Assembly (NCBI GenBank): GCA_963971535.1
Contig: OZ020588.1
Coordinates: 123,667,943-123,731,942, forward strand
Length of the DNA stretch: 64,000 nucleotides
Source: Notolepis coatsorum
Lineage: Eukaryota; Chordata; Actinopteri; Aulopiformes; Paralepididae
Reading direction: 5' to 3'
Below the pieces are notes generated by a model. The model was not told the origin of the DNA. It searched no databases and saw only the letters and a list, made by a program, of their open reading frames with translations. Shown one piece after another: positions 55,636 through 64,000 of this stretch. The translations under genes and the position numbers were made by a program. Within the stretch, counting starts at the first letter, position 1; every line of letters begins with the position of its first letter.

Positions 55636-56205
55636 CATATATTCCACTTCCTTTTGTAACCGTGCGCGTTTGTGTGGATTCACGCGATACGCGTGCTGCT
55701 TAATGGGCAAGGCCTCCCCCACGTCGATGTCATGGTGTAAGACATTCGTGCGCGAAGGGATATCAGAGAAAAGCCCCCCATGAGTCCTGACCAGACTCAT
55801 GATATCAGCTTGCTGTAGCTCTGATAAATGACCCAGACGACTGCCGAGAGTGACCAAAGACTCCGTGTTTGTCAGACGGCCCTCCACAACCGCTTTAGAT
55901 GGAATAATTACGTCATCCTCCAACCCATCAGCGCCGTCTGAAAGAAAAAGACTGTCATTACTCACATCGACACTAGATGGGGCCAACACACAAACCGACG
56001 CCGGCATAGCGGGCACAACAGTGCTGGCCACATGACCCCTTGTATAAAATGGCTTAATCATATTAATATGACACAGGTGGGTCTTCCGCCCACGATCCGG
56101 TGTCTCAATAAGGTAATTCAGCTCCCCTACCTTTTCCCTAACCCGATATGGCCCACTAAACCGAGCCTGTAGACTGGACCTCGTTATCGGAAGCAACACC
56201 AAGAC
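55636..56205 (-). pseudogene. Element B integrase C-terminus (GPY/F domain) and linker, upstream of reverse transcriptase
   Basis: The minus strand begins with FSGPYRVREKVGELNYLIET and RKTHLCHINMIKPFY, the GPY/F module that ends many gypsy integrases and binds DNA. A linker (CVLAPSSVDVSND, shared with element A) and the usual lead-in to reverse transcriptase (HHDIDVGEALPIKQHAYRVN, KEVEYMLAN) follow. The catalytic integrase core is missing: the sequence joins directly, in a different phase, to the gag start near 56,205. Integrase ahead of reverse transcriptase is the unusual order of Gmr1-like elements. Confidence 0.85.
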
Positions 56206-56389
56206 CCTCTCCCTGTAACACGTCCTGGGTGGTCAGAGCATCCACCAATATTCCCAGCTGCTGCGCCTGCCTACCCGGGACAAGCTTAACCCCATAATGC
56301 TCCGCTATCCCCGCCAGCTCATCTTTTGTGCACACGCCTAACAATCCCCCTGTTGGCCTACGCACAAAGTCATCCACTGTTACCGGCAT
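56205..56389 (-). pseudogene. Element B gag N-terminus
   Basis: MPVTVDDFVRRPTGGLLGVC and EHYGVKLVPGRQAQQ closely match the start of element A gag. After about 60 residues the deletion joins it to the integrase C-terminus, with a frameshift. The leader between it and the right LTR (56,390-57,016) is non-coding. Confidence 0.85.
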
Positions 56390-57026
56390 CTTTGCGCCAA
56401 ATAAATAAACAGGGGAGGAGAGAGAAACAAAACCGGATACCACTAAACACGACCAAACCCTCTATAAAAGAAAGAAACAATCAACACACAGCGAAAAAAG
56501 AAAAAAAAACGGCTTCACCCTATGTGTCTGTATAGTCTGATCCTACCTACTTCGGCCACCGCTCCACTACCGCAGTGCTTAGGGCGGTCCCAACCACCAA
56601 CCACTGCGACTATACCGTAAGACATATGGACAAGCACTGGCATGACCGCCTAAGCCTCCACACCTAGAGATATTTGCAAATCAACAGCTGTCGTGTGTCA
56701 AAACAAAACCTAAACCCATCCCCAAACGTTCTCAGCCCTCACTATATCACCCCCTATATAAGTAAACACTAGACACTCGCCGGCCTAGGAGGAGCCTGAC
56801 AGGGTCCTTCTAATACCCCGACCGCATGTGGTGTGTCCCCAGGCGATGGAAGGCACCATATACAAAATGGTCCAACTGCCCTAGCTGGTTGAGAACGCTC
56901 CCTATTGGAGAAGTATTTGCCAACATGGGTCACACACACGACACTGTCAACCATACCTCACAGTGTGGATCCAGCCCAGCGGCCACCACCAAATGTTTGC
57001 TCCGAGTAGTTTGGCTCGAGCCCCCA

Positions 57027-57400
57027 TATTACGTAACCATTGACTACAGGAAGGCTAGTTATCTGGTCAATGATACATAATAAGGAGACGGTAGCCAAAG
57101 TAACTTAATAAATAATATTTAATGTATAATTACCATGGATTTTGCAATCAAAAGAACATAGGATAATAGACAAACAAACACAGAACTATACAGACAGGAT
57201 CAGCACCAGACGGAAGGGATGACAGGATACTTATACACAAGGGGATGACGAGACGACACACACCTGGGTTAAGGGTAATTGGATACACCTGGGGGGAAAA
57301 ACAATAGGGACTACACACCATGACAGAGGACTACATCTAGACATGACGACTCACATTAGGAGCGCCTGATCAGGGCACAAACATATACCCCCACATAACA
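57027..57400 (-). repeat. Element B right (5') LTR
   Basis: A 374-bp copy beginning TATTACGTAACC and ending ACATAACA. The primer-binding site TGGGGGCTCG (minus strand) abuts it at 57,017-57,026. Confidence 0.92.
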
Positions 57401-57405
57401 CAGGG

Positions 57406-57904
57406 TCATTACAGTTTTCTTTCATTTTCTTGTGCTCCCAATAACTTTAACCAAATGAAACCAATGGAAAGAAACACACACGCGTCGCCGACACACACTC
57501 ACACGCCAACAAACACATCAACATTCTCCCCCGCCGGACTCACAGGCACAATCAAATAAAAAGAAGAAACATACTTTTTCGGACAGATCATCTGAGCTCC
57601 ACTGTGTTTAAATCCAAATAATTCTCTGTTATTGTTGTAATATGTCATCTGTTCTCTAGTATTCAGTCTGGTCGTGAAGTCAAATTCTCTCTGGAAGTGA
57701 AACTGAAACTTAGGAAGGATAAGTTTAAAGGGGCAGTAAGCAAGTGGATGCCTGAACACAGAATTACACCAGTATCACTAATTACCACGGCAAGCCTATA
57801 GAAAATTATTCAATTTAATAATAATAATTGTAATGATTATAATAAATATAATATATATACAAAATAAAAAAAAAATTATATTAATAATAATAATTATAAA
57901 TATG
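57406..57904. other. Flank, no gene
   Basis: AT-rich with an AATAATAATTATAAT-type run at 57,815-57,900. I see no gene. Confidence 0.45.
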
Positions 57905-57994
57905 TTTTACTGTTGTACCGAACTCGTACCGAACCGTGACCTCAATACCGAGGTACGCACCGAACCGTGGTTTCTGTGTACCGTTACACCCCTA
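57905..57994. mobile_element. hAT-type terminus (CCGTTACACCCCT end)
   Basis: The block with three ACCGAAC(C)/GAACCGTG repeats ends in GTACCGTTACACCCCTA, the inverse of the AGGGGTGTAACGGTAC terminus widespread in fish hAT elements. Its other end is not found. Confidence 0.6.
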
Positions 57995-58739
57995 ACACAC
58001 ACACAATTGCAATACAACAAAGGTTGGAGATCAAGGTTTTAAACTGATAGGTATATTCAGTTCATTAATGTCTAATATTTTACATCCAGCTCCTCTGGGT
58101 GCATAGGTCTCTGGAATGTGGCCAGTGGGTCGAGTGACCAGGCCAAGCCAGGCAGTCACCCAGGCCATGCACCCAGAAATACTTTGACCTGATGACCCTA
58201 GTGACCTGTGTGACCTAATGCATGGCTGTATCCGGCCACAGGCCAGTGAGAGGAGAAAACCAGATTCATCCTTAGACTACCATATACGACCAAGCCTGTC
58301 GATCACCCATTTTTAACAAGTGGCTCGCTAAATTTGGAACCCACATAGTATTTAAGCCATGCTGTGTTTGTCATTCTGGAGCCTTGCAGCCCCCATGGAG
58401 GGCTGTGGTCTCCAGGACTGTTCCTCGTTCTCCGTGTGTTCCTGTCAATAAATACCTTCGATTGACTTCACCTTTGTTTCCTGAATCTCTGTCCAGCTGG
58501 CTCATACATATCAATCCAAAGAACCCAGGTTTTATACTATCAAAACTCTGCAACAGCGGGGAGAATCTCAAGCGTTAAGGACTATTGGAGTTAATTCCAT
58601 GAGCTAGGGGCATCATAGATCAAATGTAGATGTACCCTGTTCTGAGAAAACTCGAGGGACCGGAAGGATATCACTGGTTTTCATATGGTTATAACATGCA
58701 TGTATGTAATGTAAATGTCGATATACTGTAGACTGGAGC
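57995..58739. other. No gene recognised
   Basis: A CACCC/AGGCCA-rich region (58,080-58,260) and an AATAAA at 58,447 are present. The frames at 58,371-58,578 have no recognisable domain. It could include an LTR piece, but no paired copy is visible. Confidence 0.4.
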
Positions 58740-58939
58740 TTAACCTCTTAAGCCCGGAGCCCTATTTTCTGAAAATGTGCCTAAAATACATACCTAAGTA
58801 AATGGAATATTGCTCCACTTCTACAAGGCCCATTTGCATATTATTGGTATCTAGGGACATCTATGGACCTCAGTAAATGTATTCCCAGTGTCAGAAATAT
58901 TGTGTTTGGTGTCGTGGAGTCACTTCGCTGTGAGCGTTT

Positions 58940-59065
58940 GTTTCCACGGTTAGCTTGCGGCTAAAGTTAGTTAACGTTAGCTTGTGGCTAACGTTAGTTA
59001 GCTCACGGCTAAAGTTAGTTAGCTTGTGGCTAATGTAATGTTAGCCTAGCTCGAGGCTAACCGTT
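58940..59065. repeat. GTTAGC/GGCTAA short tandem repeat
   Basis: Repeated GCTTGTGGCTAA, GCTCACGGCTAA and AAGTTAGTTAGC words, about 24-28 bp per unit, four to five units. Confidence 0.75.
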
Positions 59066-59165
59066 ATAACTAGGGATGCTCGATATTGGCTTTTTTACCG
59101 ATACCGATATACCGATATTATCCTACTCTTAATTTCCGATACCGATATCAACCGATACCGATATG
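59066..59165. mobile_element. hAT-type terminus (TAGGGATGC...CCGATA repeats)
   Basis: TAGGGATGCTCGATATTGGC followed by ACCGATA repeats is a common fish hAT end. The rest of the element is absent. Confidence 0.55.
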
Positions 59166-59195
59166 CAGGGTTCCACCCCTGCTAATAACACTTTA

Positions 59196-59785
59196 ACCTA
59201 TTGGTAAACTAACATATTGATGATAATATACATTATAACTGCTGTTGTGACATGGTTATGATGTTTATACTTGAATACATTTGAAAAATAAAACTATACT
59301 TTTGTCACAGTCTAGACAGATTGATTTATGACGTGATGTCATTTGCGGTCCGGCCCCGCACAGGTGGAAGAGGTTAAATGTGTTCAACTCTAATGACAGA
59401 CATTCCTCTGTAGCAGGGAGCATGAGTGGTTGCTATAGTGACGAGATAAGAGCCAGAAAGCCAAGTCACCCACAGTTAGGGAAATGTCAACATTCAGGAA
59501 TAGATAGCCGATGAGCTAGTAATTATGTGTATATATGGGTCAGAAGCCGTTGCCAGGGGGACAATGTTAGAGAAACATTGCACGAGAGAGAGACTTTAAC
59601 CTCTTCCGCCTGTGCAGTCTGGGGCCGGACCGCAAATTACATCACATTATAAATCAATCTCTCCAGACTGTCTGACAAAATTATATTTTTTTTTGTCAAA
59701 CGTATTCAAGTATAAACATCATAACCATGTCACAACAGCAGTTATAATGTATATTATCATCAATAAGTTAGTTTACCAATAGGTT
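59196..59785. repeat. Inner inverted repeat with TTAA at the loop edges
   Basis: Arms 59,196-59,373 and 59,600-59,785 are inverted copies (CACAGGTGGAAGAGG against CCTCTTCCGCCTGTG at the inner edges; AACATCATAACCATGTCACAAC-like sequence within). They are separated by ~220 bp bounded by TTAA at 59,374-59,377 and 59,596-59,599. The arms resemble outward-facing piggyBac-like ends of a second family. Confidence 0.75.
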
Positions 59786-60262
59786 AACGATTTTAGTATT
59801 CGTTTTTCTATTGTTTTGATCACGAAAGTCTGCCGTTTTGAAATGTGAAATGTCGTAATTGTAGTTTTTGGAAGAGGACAACCAGAGCTTTCAATAAGCG
59901 TTGCAATTTTTCAAAAATACACTTCCCAGAGGTCTCTAGGTCAAAAGAAGCAAATTTTTTAATATCTCTTATTACTCGGGATAATATACCACAAAACTGA
60001 ACGTTATTGGCATATATTGGAGCGCAGTTAGTTTGTCTCCCCTATTTTTTGCATTTAGCAACAATCAGATTTAAAATCAGTTTCAAAATGGCAGCACTCT
60101 GGCAAAAATAAGAAAGCTACTGTACATACAGTAGATTTCATTATCTGTTCGTATGTGAGCCTGGTGATACTAAATCCAAATTCGGGCATTTGAAAGATAA
60201 GATTTGGCACAATCCATAAATGTGCGAATTGGCTATAATAAGGTCATTTATAAGCCTGCTAT

Positions 60263-61034
60263 TGTTATGATCTGGCATGGTGGTGGTGGTAGTGTGTAGA
60301 ACAGAAATTTAGACAGTGAGCAAGCAGAGAGACGAGGCAGAGTCGACGGAGTAAAGTACAATGAAAAGGCTTTACTGAGCAGCAGTAAACAAAGGCACGT
60401 TACAAGGCACAACGTAAAAGTAGCGGCGCAGCCGAGCTGGCTCGAGGAAAACACGACACAGACTATAAATAAAACCTGACCAGAAACCGAACTGAGCATG
60501 AACCAAAAGAGCATCAAAACGTGAACACTAACATACACTTACTAGACATGGCACAGGGATACATCTGCAAACGGCAGGATAAGAACACGACAGGGTACAG
60601 CCAGGATAACGGGGAAGACTGGGATTGGGAATGCAGGATACGGGGAAAACAGAACAATGACGCCACAAGGAAGTCAGGAAGACGCAGGCAGATATACAGA
60701 TACTAATTACAATAGGCCACAGCTGGGGGAGACACGTACAGACTAGAAAACATGACTGGACCGAATACAAATACACACACTGAGACAACACTAGACCAGA
60801 TCACAATACAAACATACTGGGGAGAACACAGGACTAGATAATGGGACATAGCACAGATAACAGATACACAGGGAGCATGACAGAGAACAGATTAATAAAC
60901 ATAGACAGGCAAAAACACAAGCAGGGCAGAACCAACTGCAGTAGTGACGACAGGCCCCAGGATGGCAGCAGAGTACTGTCTATGAACGGGACATGATTGT
61001 TCATAAGGTTCATGAGTCCAGGCTGATTGTAACA
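60263..61034. mobile_element. Solo LTR with 5-bp duplication
   Basis: It starts TGTTATGATCTGG and ends GATTGTAACA, with GCTAT at 60,258-60,262 and 61,035-61,039. At 772 bp with no coding content, it is best explained as a recombined LTR. Orientation cannot be fixed, as both strands have TG...CA ends. The ~60-96-residue frames inside are not genes. Confidence 0.8.
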
Positions 61035-61042
61035 GCTATTCT

Positions 61043-61462
61043 TTTTTTATTTTAATTTTTTTTATTGATCTTTTTCCCGCTCCTTTTTCCTCCGTTTTTC
61101 TCCCATCCCAATGTTAGTCGTTATGCCAATTCCCAATCCCCTTCCTGGTCGCTGCGCACCTACCCCCTACGGTCGGTCTGGGAGAGTGGAGGCTATCACA
61201 TGCTTCCTCCGACACATGTGTAGCCAATCAACCGCTTCTTTTCACCTGGCAGCGCGGACTCTCACTGAGAGGGTGTAACGTGTGGAAGGATCACACTACC
61301 CCCCTTAGATCCTTTCCTCACTGAGCAGGCGCCCCGACCGAACTGTAGGAGTCGCTGTTTACAACAACCAGGACCCACCCACCAGCTTTCCCACCCCTAA
61401 AACTGCCAATTGTGTTAGTATGAACGACCAGCCAAGCTGGTAGCAATGCCGAGAGCTGGGGT
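61043..61462 (-). mobile_element. SINE, 5' truncated, with 12-bp duplication
   Basis: It is flanked by AACAGCTATTCT at 61,031-61,042 and 61,463-61,474. It shares ACACAATTGGCAGT, CGACCAGGAAGGGGATTGGG and GGGATGGGAGAAAAACGG (minus strand) with the SINE at 22,973. It is longer in the middle (~190 bp extra, including TCGGTCGGGGCGCCTG), so the 22,973 copy is the internally deleted one. The tRNA-like head is missing here. Confidence 0.9.
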
Positions 61463-61914
61463 AACAGCTATTCTATATTCTATAATAATATTTCAAATTG
61501 CATTGGTCCGGATGGGAGAATTCAGTACTGTATCTACAAAACCTTCTGTTTAATCATCTTCCCTTTATTAATTTCCTTAGATTTGTTGTACACATGATCT
61601 CAAGAAGGTACTGAACTCAGTGAGCTCAGTAGCAGTTTTTCATGTCTGGTTATTTTTAGCATGGTGTTATTCACTGTCAAAGATGCAAAGAAAAATCATA
61701 ATTCATATTCTCCTTTGTTTCATCACAATTTAAGCAAGTCTATTAATAGACACAATATTTCTGACACTGGGAATACATTCACTGAGGTCCATAGATGTCC
61801 CTAGATACCAAGAACATGCAAATGGCCTTGTAGAAGTGGAGCAATATTCCATTTACTTAGGTATGTATTTTAGGCAGATTTTCAGAAAATAGGGCTCCGG
61901 GCTTAAGAGGTTAA

Positions 61915-62506
61915 GACTTTAAGCTGTGAGTCTTCCCGGTGCGGAGGCAGACAAGTTTTGATAGCGAGCGAGACGGAACGACACCAGGCCTCCTCCTCCT
62001 CCTGATGGGGAGGGGGACCACAAGGTAGAGAGAGAGATAGCAGCTAACAGACAGGCTTCGGCTAGCAGGACAGGCCGCAGAACCACCAAAGCGATCAACA
62101 GATATAGAATCTATTAATCTAATGTCTGACACCATCAACGACTTTCATTCTGTATGAGATGCTATGTTTATGGAAAATAAACATCCTTTAATGATAGAGA
62201 GACAATGTTTCCAGTACATTCTTTTGTCCGTTTGTAAACTTTTGTAAACAAGACAAACGTCTTTCTCTGGTCTGCATCCCCTTAACAATTGTGTTTATTG
62301 AGCCGTACTGTATTGTACCCATTCTGCAATCTGTTAAATAAAGTTTTCATTCTTTCATTCATTCCGGATGCATTAACGGGGTGAAACAGTGGTTACAGCC
62401 AGTACGGGGGAGGGCCGACTTCCAACGAACGATTGCCTTACATCAACAAATAACACACACATGGCCAAGAAGGCTGATACCGATCGACGAGGAAGCTGTA
62501 AATACC
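61915..62506. other. No gene; LINE-tail copy at 62,239-62,375
   Basis: The tail copy (CATCCCCTTAACAATTGTGT, AATAAAGTTTTCATTC, then ATTC repeats) is the best preserved in the window. A CCTCCTCCTCCTCC run lies at 61,988. The frames from 62,381 onward run into the next element and are not genes. Confidence 0.55.
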
Positions 62507-62510
62507 TTAA

Positions 62511-63365
62511 CACATTTGGCGCCAGACCCGAGATATCCTGGGTTAACCCGTCATGCGTTGGGCGCCAGGCCCGAGATATCTCGGGTTTTGGACGTTATTT
62601 TTTTTATTCAATATTTTTATTCATTTCAGGCACACAGACCTTGGGGTTACCATAGGAAATCATTCTGAGATCGCCAGAGTGCAATACCGGCCGCATCCTG
62701 CTAGGTGGCAGTATCGCCCACCCTTTGAAACCCTCCTTCACACCGGGTGTTACACTTAAATCCCTCCGGGTACCATATTTTGGGTCAGGCGAGTCTAGCG
62801 GTTCACCCGATCACATTGAAAGGCGTCCAATGACCCTCCATGCATGTACGTGCCAGATTATGTCAAGGACACGATGGACACCAATACTGGAAATCGCGAT
62901 CAGACAATTGGAATATTCTTTTTGGAATACCCCCGATCAAAGGTTGATCGTACAATGTTTGCATATCGATCCAGCTGATCAGCGTGTGTGGTGTTCAAAA
63001 CGAATGCTGTTACTGACCATCAAAGCATAAAAAAACATACATTTGATTTGGAAATAGTAGCGTGTCCAGGCAAGGAACGCCAATGCTTATAGTAGAATTC
63101 ACGTAGCACCCTATAACTGATCCTGGATCCCTCCTAAACTATACAATATTCACCACGGGATAATGTGCAAACATATACATGAAAAAATTCTCTCTTTTTT
63201 GCATGTTCGACGGAAGAAAGTCACTGTCAAATGACCATAGTATTGTCTCCATAGCTATACTATAGAATATAGATATAGCTCTCCAAACATAGTGATGCAC
63301 AGTGAAAATATGCTATGGAAACACGTTAGCTACAAGGATAAGGCTAATGGCCGACGGCCAATGTG
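62511..63365. mobile_element. piggyBac-like short element (complete)
   Basis: TTAA at 62,507-62,510 and 63,366-63,369. Left end CACATTTGGCGCCAGACC, right end GGCCAATGTG. The left end is repeated ~57 bp in (GCGTTGGGCGCCAGGCC), close to a CCCGAGATATCTCGGG palindrome. It belongs to the same group as the elements at 19,821 and 25,876 (GATCAG...ATTGGAATATTC and ATAGCTATA blocks). No transposase is present, so it is non-autonomous, about 855 bp. Confidence 0.8.
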
Positions 63366-63369
63366 TTAA

Positions 63370-63554
63370 GGACCAGCCAGTCACTAGAACCAAAGTCACT
63401 AGGTACCAAAGTTCAATTCCAATAATGATAGTATATGAATGGTAGTATAAGGAGGTAGCTTACCAATAATGGGCCTTAAAAATGTACAAATACCAGTGTT
63501 TGTTGCGCCTCTCCATCAGCGAGGACCAACCAACCTTCTCATAAAGGATACAGT
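63370..63554. other. Short flank, nothing recognised
   Basis: It contains a short repeated ACCAAAGT word and no gene. Confidence 0.4.
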
Positions 63555-63596
63555 GATGAGTGTTGTATTTAAGCATTACATCACGCGCAAGAGTGG

Positions 63597-63665
63597 TTTG
63601 TGAAAAATAAACCATGCCTAGGGGTGGTCGTTAGACCCCCCTAGGCATGGTTTATTTTTCACAAA
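63597..63665. repeat. Perfect 28-bp-stem hairpin
   Basis: Arms 63,597-63,624 and 63,638-63,665 are exact reverse complements (core ACCATGCCTAGGGG / CCCCTAGGCATGGT) around a 13-base loop. Imperfect pairing continues outward on both sides (CATTACATCAC against GTGGTGTAATG) to about 63,560 and 63,695. It is likely a small fold-back element. Confidence 0.9.
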
Positions 63666-63842
63666 TCACGACTGCAAGTGGTGTAATGCTTTTATACAAC
63701 TGCCACATTCATCCAACCTTATTGCTATACAATGAACACACATTAATCGAAGATTTATTGAAAAAAACATCTGCCACAAAAAGTAGTTCCCACAACAACA
63801 ACAAAAGAGAAATTTCCTCCATGTGGAAGCAGCTCGGAAGTG

Positions 63843-64000
63843 CATCCAACCAACTAACACATCCAACTGTCTTTCAACTAAGACATCCAACCAACTAACA
63901 CATCCAACTGTCTTTCAACTAAGACATCCAACCAACTAACACATCCAACTGTCTTTCAACTAAGACATCCAAGCAACTAACACATCCAACTGTCTTGCAA
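63843..64000. repeat. 41-bp tandem repeat running off the window
   Basis: Nearly four units contain ACATCCAACTGTCTTTCAAC followed by TAAGACATCCAACCAACTAAC. The units are almost identical, and the array continues beyond 64,000. Confidence 0.93.

Larger units (their letters stand above)
52587..57400 (-). mobile_element. Element B: Gmr1-like Ty3/gypsy element, internally deleted, split by a hAT element
   Basis: LTRs of 374 bp (52,587-52,960 and 57,027-57,400) are flanked by CAGGG (52,582-52,586 and 57,401-57,405). A C-run after the left LTR and the tRNA-Pro-type site before the right LTR set the orientation to minus. Coding order along the element is gag start, integrase C-terminus, linker, reverse transcriptase, RNase H. 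The LTRs differ at about five bases. Element A is a close relative but not the same copy: LTR lengths and many bases differ. Confidence 0.92.
58744..61910. mobile_element. piggyBac-like element with ~167-bp inverted ends
   Basis: TTAA flanks both sides (58,740-58,743 and 61,911-61,914). The left arm 58,744-58,912 begins CCTCTTAAGCCCGGAGCCC. The right arm 61,744-61,910 is its reverse complement with only a handful of differences. No transposase is present. The interior is a mosaic: a GTTAGC-type repeat, a hAT end, an inner inverted repeat, a solo LTR and a SINE. Confidence 0.85.

Overview
The window reads as repeat-rich, non-coding DNA from a ray-finned (teleost) fish genome. I recognise no host protein-coding gene. 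Nearly every long open frame belongs to a transposable element: L2/CR1-type and I/Nimb-type LINEs, hAT and piggyBac-like DNA transposons, tRNA-derived SINEs, a BEL/Pao retrotransposon and Ty3/gypsy elements whose pol order looks Gmr1-like. Long dinucleotide, trinucleotide and tetranucleotide tracts are also typical of fish. A gadiform fish is possible, because Gmr1 was first described there, but the sequence does not prove it.

Layout, 1-27 kb. A LINE endonuclease fragment runs off the left edge (1-994). It is followed by a long GAA tract, a decayed hAT transposase (1.77-3.78 kb), an AT-rich tandem duplication (4.56-6.41 kb) and CATA/CA microsatellites (7.9-10.1 kb). An I/Nimb-type LINE (10.7-13.7 kb) is broken by a hAT element and a fold-back insertion. 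Next come a ~100-bp satellite (13.8-14.4 kb), an L2 3' end (14.8-15.5 kb) and a long unannotatable stretch (15.5-19.8 kb). Then there are piggyBac-like pieces, a gypsy fragment and SINEs (19.8-26.8 kb).

The centre (27,267-51,231) is a three-level nest of LTR retrotransposons, each with a clean 5-bp target duplication. The outermost, element C (+ strand), has ~2.08-kb LTRs, a leader with a 93-bp tandem array and a very large gag-like frame. Its pol is reduced to one integrase zinc-binding fragment. Element A, a Gmr1-like gypsy element on the - strand, inserted inside that gag frame. A BEL/Pao element (- strand, uninterrupted 2076-residue polyprotein) then inserted into the left LTR of A. Removing the insertions puts the two halves of the element C frame back in phase.

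The right side (51.2-64 kb) holds element B, a second gypsy copy of the same group (52,587-57,400). In B an integrase C-terminal segment lies upstream of the reverse transcriptase, and a hAT element (54,485-55,627) sits in pol with a perfect 8-bp duplication. Beyond it is a piggyBac-like element with ~167-bp inverted ends (58,744-61,910). That element contains a solo LTR with its target duplication and a SINE inserted at the LTR edge. A second piggyBac-like element, a near-perfect 28-bp-stem hairpin and a 41-bp tandem repeat close the window.

The most interesting candidate for something undescribed is element C: a large, apparently non-autonomous LTR element whose gag-like protein has a repeat-derived N-terminus, a region resembling a macro domain, an SR-rich middle and a possible capsid-like C-terminal half.
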